From the NCBI GenBank assembly GCA_905202485.1, contig CAJKRY010000001.1, positions 1-64,000 of the forward strand: a stretch of 64,000 nt of DNA. The letters are read 5' to 3'. Made by a program: the position numbers and the translations under genes. A model generated the notes under the pieces. It made no database searches, was not told where the DNA came from, and worked only from the letters and a program-made list of their open reading frames with translations. The stretch's first letter is position 1; each line of letters opens with the position of its first letter. Origin of the DNA: an uncultured Methanomassiliicoccus sp. GTDB taxonomy: Archaea; Thermoplasmatota; Thermoplasmata; Methanomassiliicoccales; Methanomassiliicoccaceae. Below are positions 17,051 to 26,850 of this stretch, one piece after another.

Positions 17051-19261
17051 ATGAGCAAGGTACTCATATGTGCAGCGTGGCCATACGCAAATTCACCTAT
17101 TCATCTCGGACATATAGCAGGCTCTCTGCTATCTCCTGACATATTCTCAAGATATAACCGCCTGAAAGGCAATGAAGTCCTGATGGTTTCCGGATCAGAT
17201 CAGCACGGCACACCCATAACTGTCAAAGCAGACAGGGAAGGCGTCATGCCCAAGGAAATCGCTGACCGCTATCATGAGATCAATAAGAAAGCAATAGAAG
17301 GAATGGGCATTGAATTTTCATTGTTCACAAAGACTCACACAGAAAATCATGCAAAGATTGTCAGTGAGATATTCCTTAATCTGCTGGACAAAGGCTACCT
17401 AATCAAGAAGAGCAGTCCGCAGTACTACTGCTCCCACTGCATGAAGTTCCTTCCAGACAGGTACGTGGAAGGCACATGTCCAGTATGCGGAAATGAAAGG
17501 GCAAGGGGAGACCAGTGCGAGAAGTGCGGCAACTCCTTTGAGAGCGGCGGACTGAATGATGCCCGATGTGTACACTGCTCAACAACTCCCGAAATGAAAG
17601 AAACAGAACATTTCTTCCTTAAGCTCTCTGAATTCCAGAAACCGCTGACGGAGTGGCTGGAAAACAAAAAGGACTGGAAAAATTCAGTACAGCTGTTCAC
17701 CAGAAACTGGCTTGAAGAAGGTCTACATGACAGGGCAATCACCAGAGACATGTCCTGGGGAATACCTGTACCTCTGGAAGGCTGGGAAGGCAAGAGTATA
17801 TATGTCTGGTTTGAAGCAGTCATCGGATATCTGTCAGCATCAATCGAATGGGCCCAGAAAAACGGAAACCCTGATGCCTGGAAAGATTTCTGGACTGATC
17901 CAGAAGTAAAAAGCTATTATTTCTTAGGGAAAGACAATATTCCATTCCACACTATTATCTGGCCGGCAATTCTCATGGCATACGGCGGCCTCAATCTGCC
18001 GTATGAAGTTCCGGCAAATGAGTTCCTTACATTCAAAGGCGACAAGATGTCCAAGAGCAGGGGAATGTCCATAGATATTCCATCAATGCTGGAAAAATAC
18101 GATTCAGACTCAATCCGCTATTATGCTTCAATAAACATGCCGGAAAACAAAGATGCTGATTTTTCCTGGAGCGAGTTCGTAACCAAAAACAACAACGAGC
18201 TTGTAGCTACCCTCGGAAACTTCTACCACCGCTCTTTGAGCTTCACGCACAAAAATTTCGGAGAGATCCCAGAATACAAGGGAAGCGCAGAAGAAGAGGA
18301 AAAGATAACTGCAGCCATCTCAGCCGCGGCGAAGGAAGTAGAGGAAAACCTTGACAAATGCGAGTTTAAAAGAGCACTGAAGGCAGTGATGGAACTGGCA
18401 CAGTTCGGAAACCGTTACTTTGACGCCTGCGCCCCGTGGGCTTTGATCAAGAAAGATAAAGAAGAATGCGGCTCTGCCCTCAATTTAAACTTAAGACTGG
18501 TGAAAGCGCTTGCAATTATGAGCAATCCTTTCCTGCCACGCTCATCAAAAGGTGCATGGAATCTGCTGGGATATGACAACACCATCTACGATGAAGGATG
18601 GAAATCAGTCAACATCCCTCCGGCAGCACATCAAAAATTAAGAAGTCCTGCACCCTTATTCACAAAAATGGAACCCATTGAAGAAGAGACAAACAAGTTC
18701 AGCAGCTTTAGTACACTGAATCTGAAAGTAGGAAAAATAGTGAGCGTAGAAGACCACCCCAATGCAGACTCTCTGTTTCTGCTGCAGGTCGACATTGGAC
18801 AGCAGATCCAGGTTGTTGCCGGTCTTAAGAAATACTACTCAAAGGAAGAGATGCTCAACCGCAGAGTTGTTGTGGTCTCGAATCTGAAGCCTGCTAAGCT
18901 GAGAGGCTGTGAATCACAGGGCATGCTTCTGGCTGCCGATGCCGGCGAAGAACTGGTTATGCTTCTTTCTTCGCCAGAAGATGCTGAACCCGGAGAAGCT
19001 GTCAACAGCGGAATGCCTCAGAATGAAAAACGCATCGAATTCAAGGATTTCCAGAAACTCACGCTACGCATAGGAAGCATCGAGGGAAACAAAGTCAACA
19101 TCGGCCGGGAGATAAGCGCTGATGTTAAAGAAGGAGACTGTGGCAAAGTAGCAGTATTCCTTCCGTCGGAAGATGCTGATGAGGGACTTATCCTGAGAAC
19201 TGAATCCGGTAAGGCCGTCTCAGTCGGCAGCGGAATGCCGGATGGAGCGAACATCAGATGA
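17051..19261 (+). CDS. metG: Methionyl-tRNA synthetase
   Basis: 736 residues, class I aminoacyl-tRNA synthetase that charges tRNA-Met. The HIGH-type motif HLGH is at residues 18-21 and KMSKS near 333. Between them four CxxC zinc knuckles (CSHC, CPVC, CEKC, CVHC, about 130-180) form the two-zinc insertion. The anticodon-binding helical bundle follows, and a C-terminal EMAP/Arc1p-like tRNA-binding OB domain (about 560-665: LKVGKIVSVEDHPNADSL, SNLKPAKLRGCESQGM) is fused. About 70 further residues have no clear match. The stop overlaps the next gene's ATG by four bases. Confidence 0.96.
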   Translation: MSKVLICAAWPYANSPIHLGHIAGSLLSPDIFSRYNRLKGNEVLMVSGSDQHGTPITVKADREGVMPKEIADRYHEINKKAIEGMGIEFSLFTKTHTENHAKIVSEIFLNLLDKGYLIKKSSPQYYCSHCMKFLPDRYVEGTCPVCGNERARGDQCEKCGNSFESGGLNDARCVHCSTTPEMKETEHFFLKLSEFQKPLTEWLENKKDWKNSVQLFTRNWLEEGLHDRAITRDMSWGIPVPLEGWEGKSIYVWFEAVIGYLSASIEWAQKNGNPDAWKDFWTDPEVKSYYFLGKDNIPFHTIIWPAILMAYGGLNLPYEVPANEFLTFKGDKMSKSRGMSIDIPSMLEKYDSDSIRYYASINMPENKDADFSWSEFVTKNNNELVATLGNFYHRSLSFTHKNFGEIPEYKGSAEEEEKITAAISAAAKEVEENLDKCEFKRALKAVMELAQFGNRYFDACAPWALIKKDKEECGSALNLNLRLVKALAIMSNPFLPRSSKGAWNLLGYDNTIYDEGWKSVNIPPAAHQKLRSPAPLFTKMEPIEEETNKFSSFSTLNLKVGKIVSVEDHPNADSLFLLQVDIGQQIQVVAGLKKYYSKEEMLNRRVVVVSNLKPAKLRGCESQGMLLAADAGEELVMLLSSPEDAEPGEAVNSGMPQNEKRIEFKDFQKLTLRIGSIEGNKVNIGREISADVKEGDCGKVAVFLPSEDADEGLILRTESGKAVSVGSGMPDGANIR

Positions 19262-19914
19262 ACGCAGATCTGCACGTCCACTCCGTGCATTCGAATGACG
19301 GGAAACAGACTGTCTCCGATATCCTGAACGAATGCAGAACAAAGAACATTGGTGCCGTGGCCCTTACAGACCACAATGAAATCGGTGCCTGGGAAGATGT
19401 CGGAGATGTCTCAGACATCATAGTCATCAAAGGCATTGAAGTGACTACGTCTGAAGGTCACATTTTAGCATATGGAGTGGACAGGGCGATCCCGAGAAAT
19501 CTGCCAATAAAAGACACAGTAGATTTGATCCACAAAGCAGGCGGGATCGCTATTGCTGCACATCCTTACAGATGGTGGTCCGGCATAGGCGGAAAAAACG
19601 TCCCCGATATGGGTTTTGACGCTGTTGAAAGCATTAACGGACGATCCCTGAAAAGCAGCAACAACCGGGCTCTCAAACTTGCAGAAAAACTTAACCTACC
19701 GATAGTCGGTGGATCAGATGCCCACACATCACCTTCAGTCGGAAGAACATATACAATTCTTCCTGATGACTGTAAGAATGAGAAAGACATTCTGGCGGCA
19801 ATATTGAACAAGCGGACGCAAATCGGCGGCGAGCACCGCACCAAACTTTCTTCTCTGAAGTATGTGGGTATCAACATCCTGCGTTGGTTGCGCCGCGGAT
19901 GCAAAAAAATGTGA
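19258..19914 (+). CDS. PHP-domain metal-dependent phosphoesterase
   Basis: 218 residues, PHP fold. Metal ligands are recognisable in order: DLHVHS at the N-terminus, LTDHNE near residue 39, IEVTTSEGHILAY, AAHPYRWW near 101 and GGSDAHTS near 158. Stand-alone PHP proteins are phosphoesterases, some acting on nucleotides; the substrate is unknown. The ATGA overlap with metG suggests translational coupling. A second PHP protein is encoded at 24257. Confidence 0.84.
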   Translation: MNADLHVHSVHSNDGKQTVSDILNECRTKNIGAVALTDHNEIGAWEDVGDVSDIIVIKGIEVTTSEGHILAYGVDRAIPRNLPIKDTVDLIHKAGGIAIAAHPYRWWSGIGGKNVPDMGFDAVESINGRSLKSSNNRALKLAEKLNLPIVGGSDAHTSPSVGRTYTILPDDCKNEKDILAAILNKRTQIGGEHRTKLSSLKYVGINILRWLRRGCKKM

Positions 19915-19960
19915 TGAACAAGCGTCATGTTTTTAGTAGTGATTCATCATTGCGATTTTT

Positions 19961-21748
19961 ATGCGTATAGCCGTACTCCTGAGAGATCATTGTCAGCCGA
20001 AGAAATGCAACACAGAATGCATCAAATATTGTCCTAAAGTAAGAACAGGAGTAGAAGCAGTTGTAATGGGAGACAGCGGAAAGCCTGTCATCTCAGAAGA
20101 ACTGTGTGCTGGCTGCGGAATATGCATAAACAAATGCCCTTTTGAAGCTATCAAGATTATCGGTCTTCCTGAGGAGCTCAATACAGAATTGATGCATCAG
20201 TATGGCATGAACGGCTTCAGGATATACAGGCTGCCCGTGCCTAAGAAAGGCGCTGTCACCGGTATTCTGGGACCTAACGGTATCGGAAAGACCACCTCGA
20301 TAAAACTGCTGTCAGGAGAAGAGACTCCCAACTTCGGAAATTATGACAACCCTCCGAGCAGAGAAGAGGTGCTTTCCAGACTTTCAGGAACAGAATTGGG
20401 AGACTACCTTACAAAAGTATACGCCGGGAAAGTCAGGACTGCTCTCAAGCCGCAGTACGTTGACAAGCTGCCTCTAGTCAGCAAGGGAGTAGTAAGAGAT
20501 CTTTTGAGCAAAGTTGCAGAAAGGATGACTGTAGAAGAAGCTGCAGAGCTTCTCGAGCTGAATGAAGTGATTGACAGACCGCTGGATAAGCTGTCAGGCG
20601 GAGAGTTGCAGAGAGTTGCTATCGCCGCTTCCATCATGAAGGAAGCTGATACATACTTCTTTGATGAACCTTCATCGTATCTTGATATCTATCAGAGGAT
20701 AAAAGTTGCAAGAATTATCCAGGAACTTTCAGAAACAAAGCAGGTAATCGTCATCGAACACGACTTAGCAATTTTGGATTTCCTGGCAGACAGTGCATAC
20801 CTCGTATACGGTTCTGAAGGAGCATACGGTGTATTTGCCCAGCCGAGACAGGTGAGAACGGCAATTAACACATATCTGGACGGATACATGAGAGAGGAAA
20901 ACATACGCTTCAGAGATACTCAGATAAGATTTGAGAGCCATCCACCGAGAGACAGCCAGATGACTGCCAAACTTCTTGAGTACGGAGCACTGGAATGCGA
21001 TTATAAAGAGTTCAAGCTTACTGTCGATCCCGGCTCAATCATGATCGGCGAGTCTGTAGGAGTTGTCGGACCTAATGCAATCGGTAAGACGACATTCGTC
21101 AAGATGCTGGCTGGCGTACAGAAACCAACACTGGGAGAATTAGACAGCCAGGTGAAAGTTTCATACAAGCCGCAGTATATCGCTCCTGACTTTGATGGCA
21201 CTGTGAATGAGCTGTTCATGACTGCAAACTCTGAATTCTTCGGCTCAGGATTCTTTGAAAGTGAGATTGCCCATCCCCTGAGCTTAAAGAGGCTTTATGA
21301 AAAGAATGTTAAAACATTGTCAGGAGGAGAACTGCAGAGAGTCGCTATCGCCCTCTGTCTTTCAAGAGAAGCGGAAATATACCTTATCGATGAGCCTTCA
21401 GCTTATCTAGATTCGAATCAGAGAATGGAAGCTGCCAAAACCATAAGAAGAGTGATGGAAAAAAGAGGACGCAGCGCCATGATCATTGACCATGATATTT
21501 ACTTCTTGGACATGGTGTCTGATACCATGATGGTCTTTGAAGGAAAACCGGGCAGCGAAGGAAGAGCCACCGGTCCTTTTGATATGAGAGATGGCATGAA
21601 TAAGTTCCTTGCCAGAGTCGATGTAACATTCAGAAGAGATAATGACACAGACCGTCCGAGGATTAACAAGCCCGGCTCAAGATTGGACAGAGAGCAGAAG
21701 GAAAGAGGAGAATACTATTACTCAACTGTTCAGACTCCGACTGCTTAA
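19961..21748 (+). CDS. Ribosome recycling/splitting ATPase ABCE1 (RLI)
   Basis: 595 residues. An N-terminal Fe-S domain has CNTECIKYCP and CAGCGICINKCP. Two ABC domains follow, with Walker A GPNGIGKTTS near residue 107 and GPNAIGKTTF near 369, signature motifs LSGGELQRVAIA (both halves) and Walker B YFFDEPSSYLD and YLIDEPSAYLD. This is the universally conserved archaeal/eukaryotic factor that splits ribosomes after termination. It follows the metG-PHP unit by 46 nt. Length and all motifs are standard. Confidence 0.96.
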   Translation: MRIAVLLRDHCQPKKCNTECIKYCPKVRTGVEAVVMGDSGKPVISEELCAGCGICINKCPFEAIKIIGLPEELNTELMHQYGMNGFRIYRLPVPKKGAVTGILGPNGIGKTTSIKLLSGEETPNFGNYDNPPSREEVLSRLSGTELGDYLTKVYAGKVRTALKPQYVDKLPLVSKGVVRDLLSKVAERMTVEEAAELLELNEVIDRPLDKLSGGELQRVAIAASIMKEADTYFFDEPSSYLDIYQRIKVARIIQELSETKQVIVIEHDLAILDFLADSAYLVYGSEGAYGVFAQPRQVRTAINTYLDGYMREENIRFRDTQIRFESHPPRDSQMTAKLLEYGALECDYKEFKLTVDPGSIMIGESVGVVGPNAIGKTTFVKMLAGVQKPTLGELDSQVKVSYKPQYIAPDFDGTVNELFMTANSEFFGSGFFESEIAHPLSLKRLYEKNVKTLSGGELQRVAIALCLSREAEIYLIDEPSAYLDSNQRMEAAKTIRRVMEKRGRSAMIIDHDIYFLDMVSDTMMVFEGKPGSEGRATGPFDMRDGMNKFLARVDVTFRRDNDTDRPRINKPGSRLDREQKERGEYYYSTVQTPTA

Positions 21749-21809
21749 ACTCTCTAACCTTTCTCAATTTTTTTACATTTTAAAATTTATAGGATGAGCG
21801 TGAAGAATA

Positions 21810-22124
21810 ATGGTTTCCAGTAAAGAGTATTTGGAGTTTATTTTAGAACAACTATCAGAATTAAATGAAATAACTTACCGTGCGATGATGGGTGAGTATA
21901 TCATCTACTACAAAAAGAAAATTATCGGCGGAATTTATGACGATAGACTGCTTGTAAAACCTGTACAGGCTGCAAAAGAACTAATGCCTGAAGCATCTTA
22001 TGAATTACCGTACGAAGGTGCAAAGGAAATGCTGCTTGTTCAAAATGTAAATGACAAATGTTACTTACGGAACTTGTTTGAAAGTATGTACGAAGAGCTG
22101 CCTGAAAATTCTAAAAAGAAATGA
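21810..22124 (+). CDS. TfoX N-terminal-domain protein
   Basis: 104 residues matching the TfoX/Sxy N-terminal domain: YRAMMGEYIIYYKKKIIGGIYDDRLLVK is the family core, followed by a Tyr/Leu-rich tail with a lysine-rich end. TfoX regulates competence in some bacteria, but small stand-alone archaeal and clostridial members have no established role. It follows ABCE1 by 61 nt. Confidence 0.8.
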   Translation: MVSSKEYLEFILEQLSELNEITYRAMMGEYIIYYKKKIIGGIYDDRLLVKPVQAAKELMPEASYELPYEGAKEMLLVQNVNDKCYLRNLFESMYEELPENSKKK

Positions 22125-22360
22125 TATGCCCGCGTGTTTGTACTTGATACTATTTAGAAATCATTAGTTGTTACCAAGCAGTTAATATTCACAAAGGATT
22201 AAATATTCAAAATCCGATATTAATTTATAAAACAAATAGTAATTCTGATGATTCATTATTGATCTATTAGCAATCATACCCATAATAGACATAAGTTATA
22301 TTCATATCTCAGATATTAAATTCATAATTACACATAATAAAAATATGGAAAGAGGTTTGA

Positions 22361-23605
22361 TCAGACAGACATTACTGTGCTGTCTTTGGAGTTTTTAGGT
22401 TTTGCTTTGGTGACACCGCACGCTTTTTTGAGATCTTTTACCCTGTCGGTTTTCTCCCAGGTGAATGCAGGATCATTTCTTCCAAAGTGTCCGTATGCTG
22501 AAGTCTTCTGATAGATAGGACGTTTGAGCTTGAGAGTGCTGATGATTCCATCAGGAGTCAGATCAAATGTCTCTTTCACAGCATCAGCGATTTTGTCATC
22601 AGAAACAACTCCGGTTCCTGCTGTGTCTACCATAACAGATACTGGTTCTGCAACTCCGATTGCATAGGCAAGCTGAACTTCCACTTTGTTAGCTAGCCCG
22701 GCTGCAACGATGTTCTTTGCAATGTATCTGCACATGTATGCTGCAGAGCGGTCCACCTTTGTCGGGTCTTTTCCTGAGAAAGCTCCTCCGCCGTGTCTGC
22801 CCATTCCGCCGTATGTATCAACAATGATCTTTCTGCCCGTAAGACCGGAGTCTCCGCAGGGTCCGCCGATAACAAACCTTCCGGTCGGGTTGATGTGGTA
22901 AATGGTCTTCTTATCGACCCAGTCTCCGCATACAGGTTTGATGACTTTTTCCATGATTGCCTTGTGTATAATCTTCTGGACATCGGCATCCTTTTTCTTT
23001 CCGTTTATTTCCGGAGCATGCTGGGTAGATACAACAATGGTGTCAATTCTCTTTGGAACCCCGTCCTCATATTCTACAGTCACCTGTGTTTTTCCGTCAG
23101 GCCTCAGCCATGGCAGAGTGCCGTCTTTTCTGACTTTTGCCAGCTGCATTGCAAGTTTCTGAGCCATGCAGATAGGAAGCGGCATAAATTCTGGTGTTTC
23201 GTTTGTAGCATATCCGAACATAAGTCCCTGATCGCCGGCGCCGGTAAGCTTTTTGCTTGTGTTTCCTCCGCTTACTCCCAGATCGATGTCTACCGACTGA
23301 TCATGCAGTGAAACAAGAACAGCGCAGCCTTCGTGATCGAAGCCGATTTCAGGAGAAGAATAACCGATATCCCTCACAGTTTCTCTCACTAACTTGTCGA
23401 TGTTTAAAGCTGGTATCTTTTTCGGATCTGCTTTTACTTCACCTACGACCATAACCATTCCAGTAGTTGTCATGGTTTCAATGGCCATATGTGCATCAGG
23501 GTCTTGTGCCAGATAAGCATCAACTATGGCATCGGATATTCGATCGCACAATTTGTCAGGATGTCCTTCTGTTACAGACTCTGAAGTAAATAAGTGGCGT
23601 CCCAT
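22361..23605 (-). CDS. metK: S-adenosylmethionine synthetase, bacterial type
   Basis: 414 residues. It carries the bacterial/eukaryotic MAT signatures: TSESVTEGHPDKLCDRISDA at the N-terminus, GAGDQGLMFGYATNET near residue 120, GGPCGDSGLTGRKIIVDTYGG near 250 and GGGAFSGKDPTKVDRSAAY near 273. It makes AdoMet from ATP and methionine. Most archaea instead have a highly diverged archaeal MAT, so this is probably a horizontally acquired enzyme. It is divergent from an HTH-CBS regulator. A TATA-like box lies at 23638-23650. Confidence 0.95.
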   Translation of the reverse strand: MGRHLFTSESVTEGHPDKLCDRISDAIVDAYLAQDPDAHMAIETMTTTGMVMVVGEVKADPKKIPALNIDKLVRETVRDIGYSSPEIGFDHEGCAVLVSLHDQSVDIDLGVSGGNTSKKLTGAGDQGLMFGYATNETPEFMPLPICMAQKLAMQLAKVRKDGTLPWLRPDGKTQVTVEYEDGVPKRIDTIVVSTQHAPEINGKKKDADVQKIIHKAIMEKVIKPVCGDWVDKKTIYHINPTGRFVIGGPCGDSGLTGRKIIVDTYGGMGRHGGGAFSGKDPTKVDRSAAYMCRYIAKNIVAAGLANKVEVQLAYAIGVAEPVSVMVDTAGTGVVSDDKIADAVKETFDLTPDGIISTLKLKRPIYQKTSAYGHFGRNDPAFTWEKTDRVKDLKKACGVTKAKPKNSKDSTVMSV

Positions 23606-23637
23606 TTAATCACTTAACAACATACAGGGAGAATAGA

Positions 23638-23650
23638 GTATATATATTTT
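23638..23650 (-). promoter_or_regulatory. TATA-like box for metK
   Basis: On the minus strand AAAATATATATAC lies about 33-45 nt before the metK ATG. The start region of the divergent regulator begins about 25 bp away, so the two promoters may influence each other. Confidence 0.45.
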
Positions 23651-23673
23651 AATACATGATTGACTATTGTTTC

Positions 23674-23690
23674 AATAACCGAGGGTTATT
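23674..23690. promoter_or_regulatory. Perfect inverted repeat directly before the HTH-CBS start, candidate autoregulatory operator
   Basis: AATAACC-GAG-GGTTATT: 7-bp perfect arms and a 3-bp centre, ending 2 bp before the ATG at 23693. It also lies about 70 bp upstream of metK. Its position suits binding by the encoded HTH protein; no binding data are available. Confidence 0.5.
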
Positions 23691-23692
23691 TC

Positions 23693-24214
23693 ATGGATCT
23701 AACAGACATAAAAAAACTAAGGTTAAAGGCTGGAATGAGCCAATGTGAACTTGCCAAAAAAGCCGGGGTTTCACAGGCCCATATCGCAAAAATAGAAACC
23801 GGAAAGGTAGATCCTCGATTTTCAACAGTGAAAAGAATATTAGAATGCCTGCAAGAAGAAGAGAAAGACTACTGCACCAAATACATGACTCCCACAATAT
23901 ATCATGTACGTACTGAAGATACGGCGGCAGAGGCGGGCAGGATGATGAGTGAGAAAGCAGTCTCGCAACTTGTAGTCATGCATGATGAACAGATAGTCGG
24001 TCTCATAACCGAAAGAGACCTGCTCAAATTCTCAGGAAGACTGTCTGAAGTATCAGCCAGAGAAGTCATGAGTGATTCTCCCCCGGTCGTATCAAAAACT
24101 GCCAGTTCAGAAGTCGTGAAAGAACTGCTGCTGGAGTTCCCGGCGGTTGTAGTCATGGATGGCAACAGCTCTGTCGGAATTATAACAAAATCAGACATGA
24201 TTGAGTCTAATTGA
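23693..24214 (+). CDS. HTH (XRE-type) + CBS-pair transcriptional regulator
   Basis: 173 residues. The N-terminal helix-turn-helix (residues 1-55: KKLRLKAGMSQCELAKKAGV SQAHIAKIETG in sequence) is of the Cro/cI type. Two CBS motifs follow (about 60-115 and 118-173: MMSEKAVSQLVVMHD, IVGLITERDLLKF, VREVMSD-like AREVMSDSPPVV, SVGIITKSDMIES). CBS pairs commonly bind adenosine nucleotides or AdoMet. Placement head-to-head with metK makes an AdoMet- or ATP-sensing regulator of metK an attractive inference. The start at 23693 is aligned with the HTH and follows a palindrome. Confidence 0.87.
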   Translation: MDLTDIKKLRLKAGMSQCELAKKAGVSQAHIAKIETGKVDPRFSTVKRILECLQEEEKDYCTKYMTPTIYHVRTEDTAAEAGRMMSEKAVSQLVVMHDEQIVGLITERDLLKFSGRLSEVSAREVMSDSPPVVSKTASSEVVKELLLEFPAVVVMDGNSSVGIITKSDMIESN

Positions 24215-24256
24215 GTTCATAAATCTCAATTACATACAAAACGGTTATATGGTCAA

Positions 24257-25201
24257 ATGGGTTCATGTCCAGGCGTGCAAGGAAAAGCGGACCTCCACGT
24301 CCATACCAAATTTTCAGGCGTTCATAAAATGGGACCCCTGCGGTTTCCTGAGTCTGTCTCAGATCCTGTAGATGTTGTCAAGAAAGCTAAAGCTGCAGGA
24401 ATGGATGTGGTGTGCATAACTGACCATAACTCTGTCGCTGGAGCTCACAGGGCAGTAAGAGACTGCAAAGACATCAAGGATATCAGCATTGTAATAGGTG
24501 AAGAAGTTTCATCAGCAGACGGAGAGATTCTTGCATACTTCATAGAAGATGAAATTCCTGCAGGCCTTTCTGCAGTGGAAACCATTGAACGCATCAGAGA
24601 GCAGGGCGGCTTGACCGTAGCTCCTCATCCTTTCAGCCTTCACTGTCCCTGCCTGAAAGATCAGATTTTTGATTTAGACTTGGATGGAATTGAAATTCTT
24701 AACGGCGGACATATTGATGATTATGCCAATTCTCATGCACAGGAAATCGGCAGACAGGAAGTTGGCAGATGGGCATTGACCGGCGGTTCTGATTCTCACT
24801 GTCTGAAGAACATCGGAGCCACTTACACATTGTTCGAAGGAAATACTCCGGAAGATCTGCGCAAAAGTATACTAAATAAAACTACCAGCGCCGACGGAGA
24901 GATAATTCTTATGAACCAAGCAATAGCCTGGAGTATAGAAGTCATAGTTCATTCTGATAAATTGATATTGCGTTCATTCTTTGGATTAGATAAAGAGAAG
25001 ATCGAAGACGATCCAATTGTGTATAAGGTCCATAAGATGAAGCTCGGACAGAAACTGGGGGCCCTTTTTGGATCTTTAGTGTATTTTACTCCGCCGATAC
25101 CGTTTGTAGCTGGCGGCCTGAGCAAAGTCATATTTAAAAAATTGGAAAAACACGGGATTAATGATTCAGAGATGTTTGACATCTTCAAGCCATTCCCGTG
25201 A
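24257..25201 (+). CDS. PHP-domain phosphoesterase with extra C-terminal region
   Basis: 314 residues. The PHP core covers residues 10 to about 215 with ADLHVHTKFSG, ITDHNSVAGAH, EEVSSADGEILAYF, APHPFSLHC and TGGSDSHCLKN as metal-binding segments. A C-terminal extension of about 90 residues includes a hydrophobic stretch (LGALFGSLVYFTPPIPFVAGGLS) that may associate with membrane. It is related to the 218-residue PHP protein at 19258 but longer. Substrate unknown. It follows the HTH-CBS gene by 42 nt on the same strand. Confidence 0.82.
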   Translation: MGSCPGVQGKADLHVHTKFSGVHKMGPLRFPESVSDPVDVVKKAKAAGMDVVCITDHNSVAGAHRAVRDCKDIKDISIVIGEEVSSADGEILAYFIEDEIPAGLSAVETIERIREQGGLTVAPHPFSLHCPCLKDQIFDLDLDGIEILNGGHIDDYANSHAQEIGRQEVGRWALTGGSDSHCLKNIGATYTLFEGNTPEDLRKSILNKTTSADGEIILMNQAIAWSIEVIVHSDKLILRSFFGLDKEKIEDDPIVYKVHKMKLGQKLGALFGSLVYFTPPIPFVAGGLSKVIFKKLEKHGINDSEMFDIFKPFP

Positions 25202-25225
25202 TTTGCATCAAACTGAATTAAATGT

Positions 25226-26405
25226 TTAGACATTAATAAAATTTGGTCTGTCAAGATCTATACTACCAGACAGATTCAGAGTGTATTCTGTATGGTCTGA
25301 ATATCTTTCACGATTTAAAATATCATGGCTCATATTGCAGAAGGTAACGGATATGTCAGTGTTAATGTTATACAGTGTAGTATATTCCAGATAGACCAGC
25401 TGATATGTTAAAATTACTGGGTTATACACACCTTCTATTTTACCTTCATTCAAGTCAAATTCAGATTCAAACCGGCTGAATGCTGAATTGGTGTAGCTAA
25501 GTGCTCTAAATTTATCAGATGATTCCCAAGTATGTGTGTTTTCAACATAGACTGGACAAGAATACATACAGGTGTATGGGAAATACGTATTCATTGCACA
25601 TGATGGATTCAATACTTCATTTTCTGAACATACTGAAACATAGGACGTTCTGTATCCATTGTATGAGTCTGGAATACATTGAATATAATTAGTGATCAAA
25701 TATGCTGCTTTGTAGTCATACGAAATCACATTATCTGCTGGCATCTGCTCATAAAATGTACCAACTTTAAAGCGTCCATATTCATCACAGGAAATCGTTT
25801 TGACATCCAGGCATGATGAGTCATCATTCTTTTTCAGTTCATCATAGGGGGTGAATAAAATATCAACTGCCCATTCATATGCATCCACCAATGAATCAAG
25901 CGGTTCTGAATAGCCTTTGCCACTGTAGCAGTATATATTTGGGGATTCTAATGAATTTTTAAATCCGTATATCTGATACCCTTTTTCATATGTGGCGAAA
26001 CCTAATGGCTCTACAAGATCCATAATGATCTTAAAAGAATAATTAGAATGTCCAGGAATCAATATTACCGGCTTTCCACTCATAAAAAGATCTTTGATTT
26101 TGTTTGTCTCTGATTGATGTTTACCGTCAGTGATCCAATTTTCATCAATAATTATTATTTCACCGTCAGTCAAATCACTAATTGAGTTAGTAACTGTTAT
26201 CTGATTTGTATTCTCTGCAAGCGTCTTTTTGACCTCATCGTCTAAGCCGTCAGAAATTAAAACAACAGATCTGTTTGAAAAGATTGTTTCATTCAGACTG
26301 CCCTCTAAATTGTTTGAATCAGTTTCACAAGCCATTGTATAAGCACCCTGCAGTTAGTAGCACAACTGATGCCACACTGATCAAAATTGCGATCTTATTT
26401 GACAT
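25226..26405 (-). pseudogene. Frameshifted secreted lipoprotein gene of unknown function
   Basis: The long frame runs from 26335 to 25226 (369 residues, starting MACETDSNN) and has no signal peptide. One frame over, an ATG at 26405 opens MSNKIAILISVASVVLLTAGC, a textbook lipoprotein signal with lipobox LTAGC, which meets a stop at 26325-26327 just after entering the long frame. A single extra base near 26336-26340 would explain the break. The mature part is rich in Tyr, Ser and Asn with paired cysteines (CMYSCPVY); I recognise no family. It may be a real frameshift, a sequencing error or recoding. Confidence 0.72.
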
Positions 26406-26749
26406 GATACACCACATAAGAAATTTAAAGGACGTATTACATCACAAGATAATAATAGTATTGTATAAGAGTACAAAAATAATGTAAATTTCATAAAAAA
26501 TTATCAAAAATTCAGAACTGAAAATAAGTTGAAACCGATTAAATGTGAAAAATCATATCTGCATAGAACAGGGTCGAAAATTCAATAGATCAAAAATTTC
26601 CAAAAATAAAGGTTAGAGAAGAATAGCCAGATAATGAAGCGACACATATGAGGCAAATTAATATCCTAAAGCCAGGTAAAGAAATAAACTGTTCGATAAA
26701 CTAAAACTGTTTAAAAATCGGGATTTAAAATCAAGATTAAGGAGAATAG
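26406..26749. other. AT-rich intergenic region, no feature seen
   Basis: About 344 bp between the lipoprotein gene and tRNA-Arg. I see only AT-rich sequence with short A/T runs; no ORF with coding character and no strong hairpin. Confidence 0.5.
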
Positions 26750-26827
26750 TGGCGCACACGGGGGGATTCGAACCCTCGATATGTGGCTTAGGAGGCCACC
26801 GCCATATCCAAGCTAGACCACGTGTGC
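26750..26827 (-). tRNA. tRNA-Arg (anticodon CCT)
   Basis: A 78-nt cloverleaf on the minus strand: acceptor GCACACG pairs with CGTGTGC; the anticodon stem GTGGC/GCCAC encloses loop CTCCTAA (anticodon CCT, reads AGG); the T-arm has GGGTTCGAATCCC. The terminal CCA is encoded (complement at 26750-26752). No intron is visible. Confidence 0.93.
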
Positions 26828-26850
26828 ATTATTAAGTTTAAAAAATTAAG

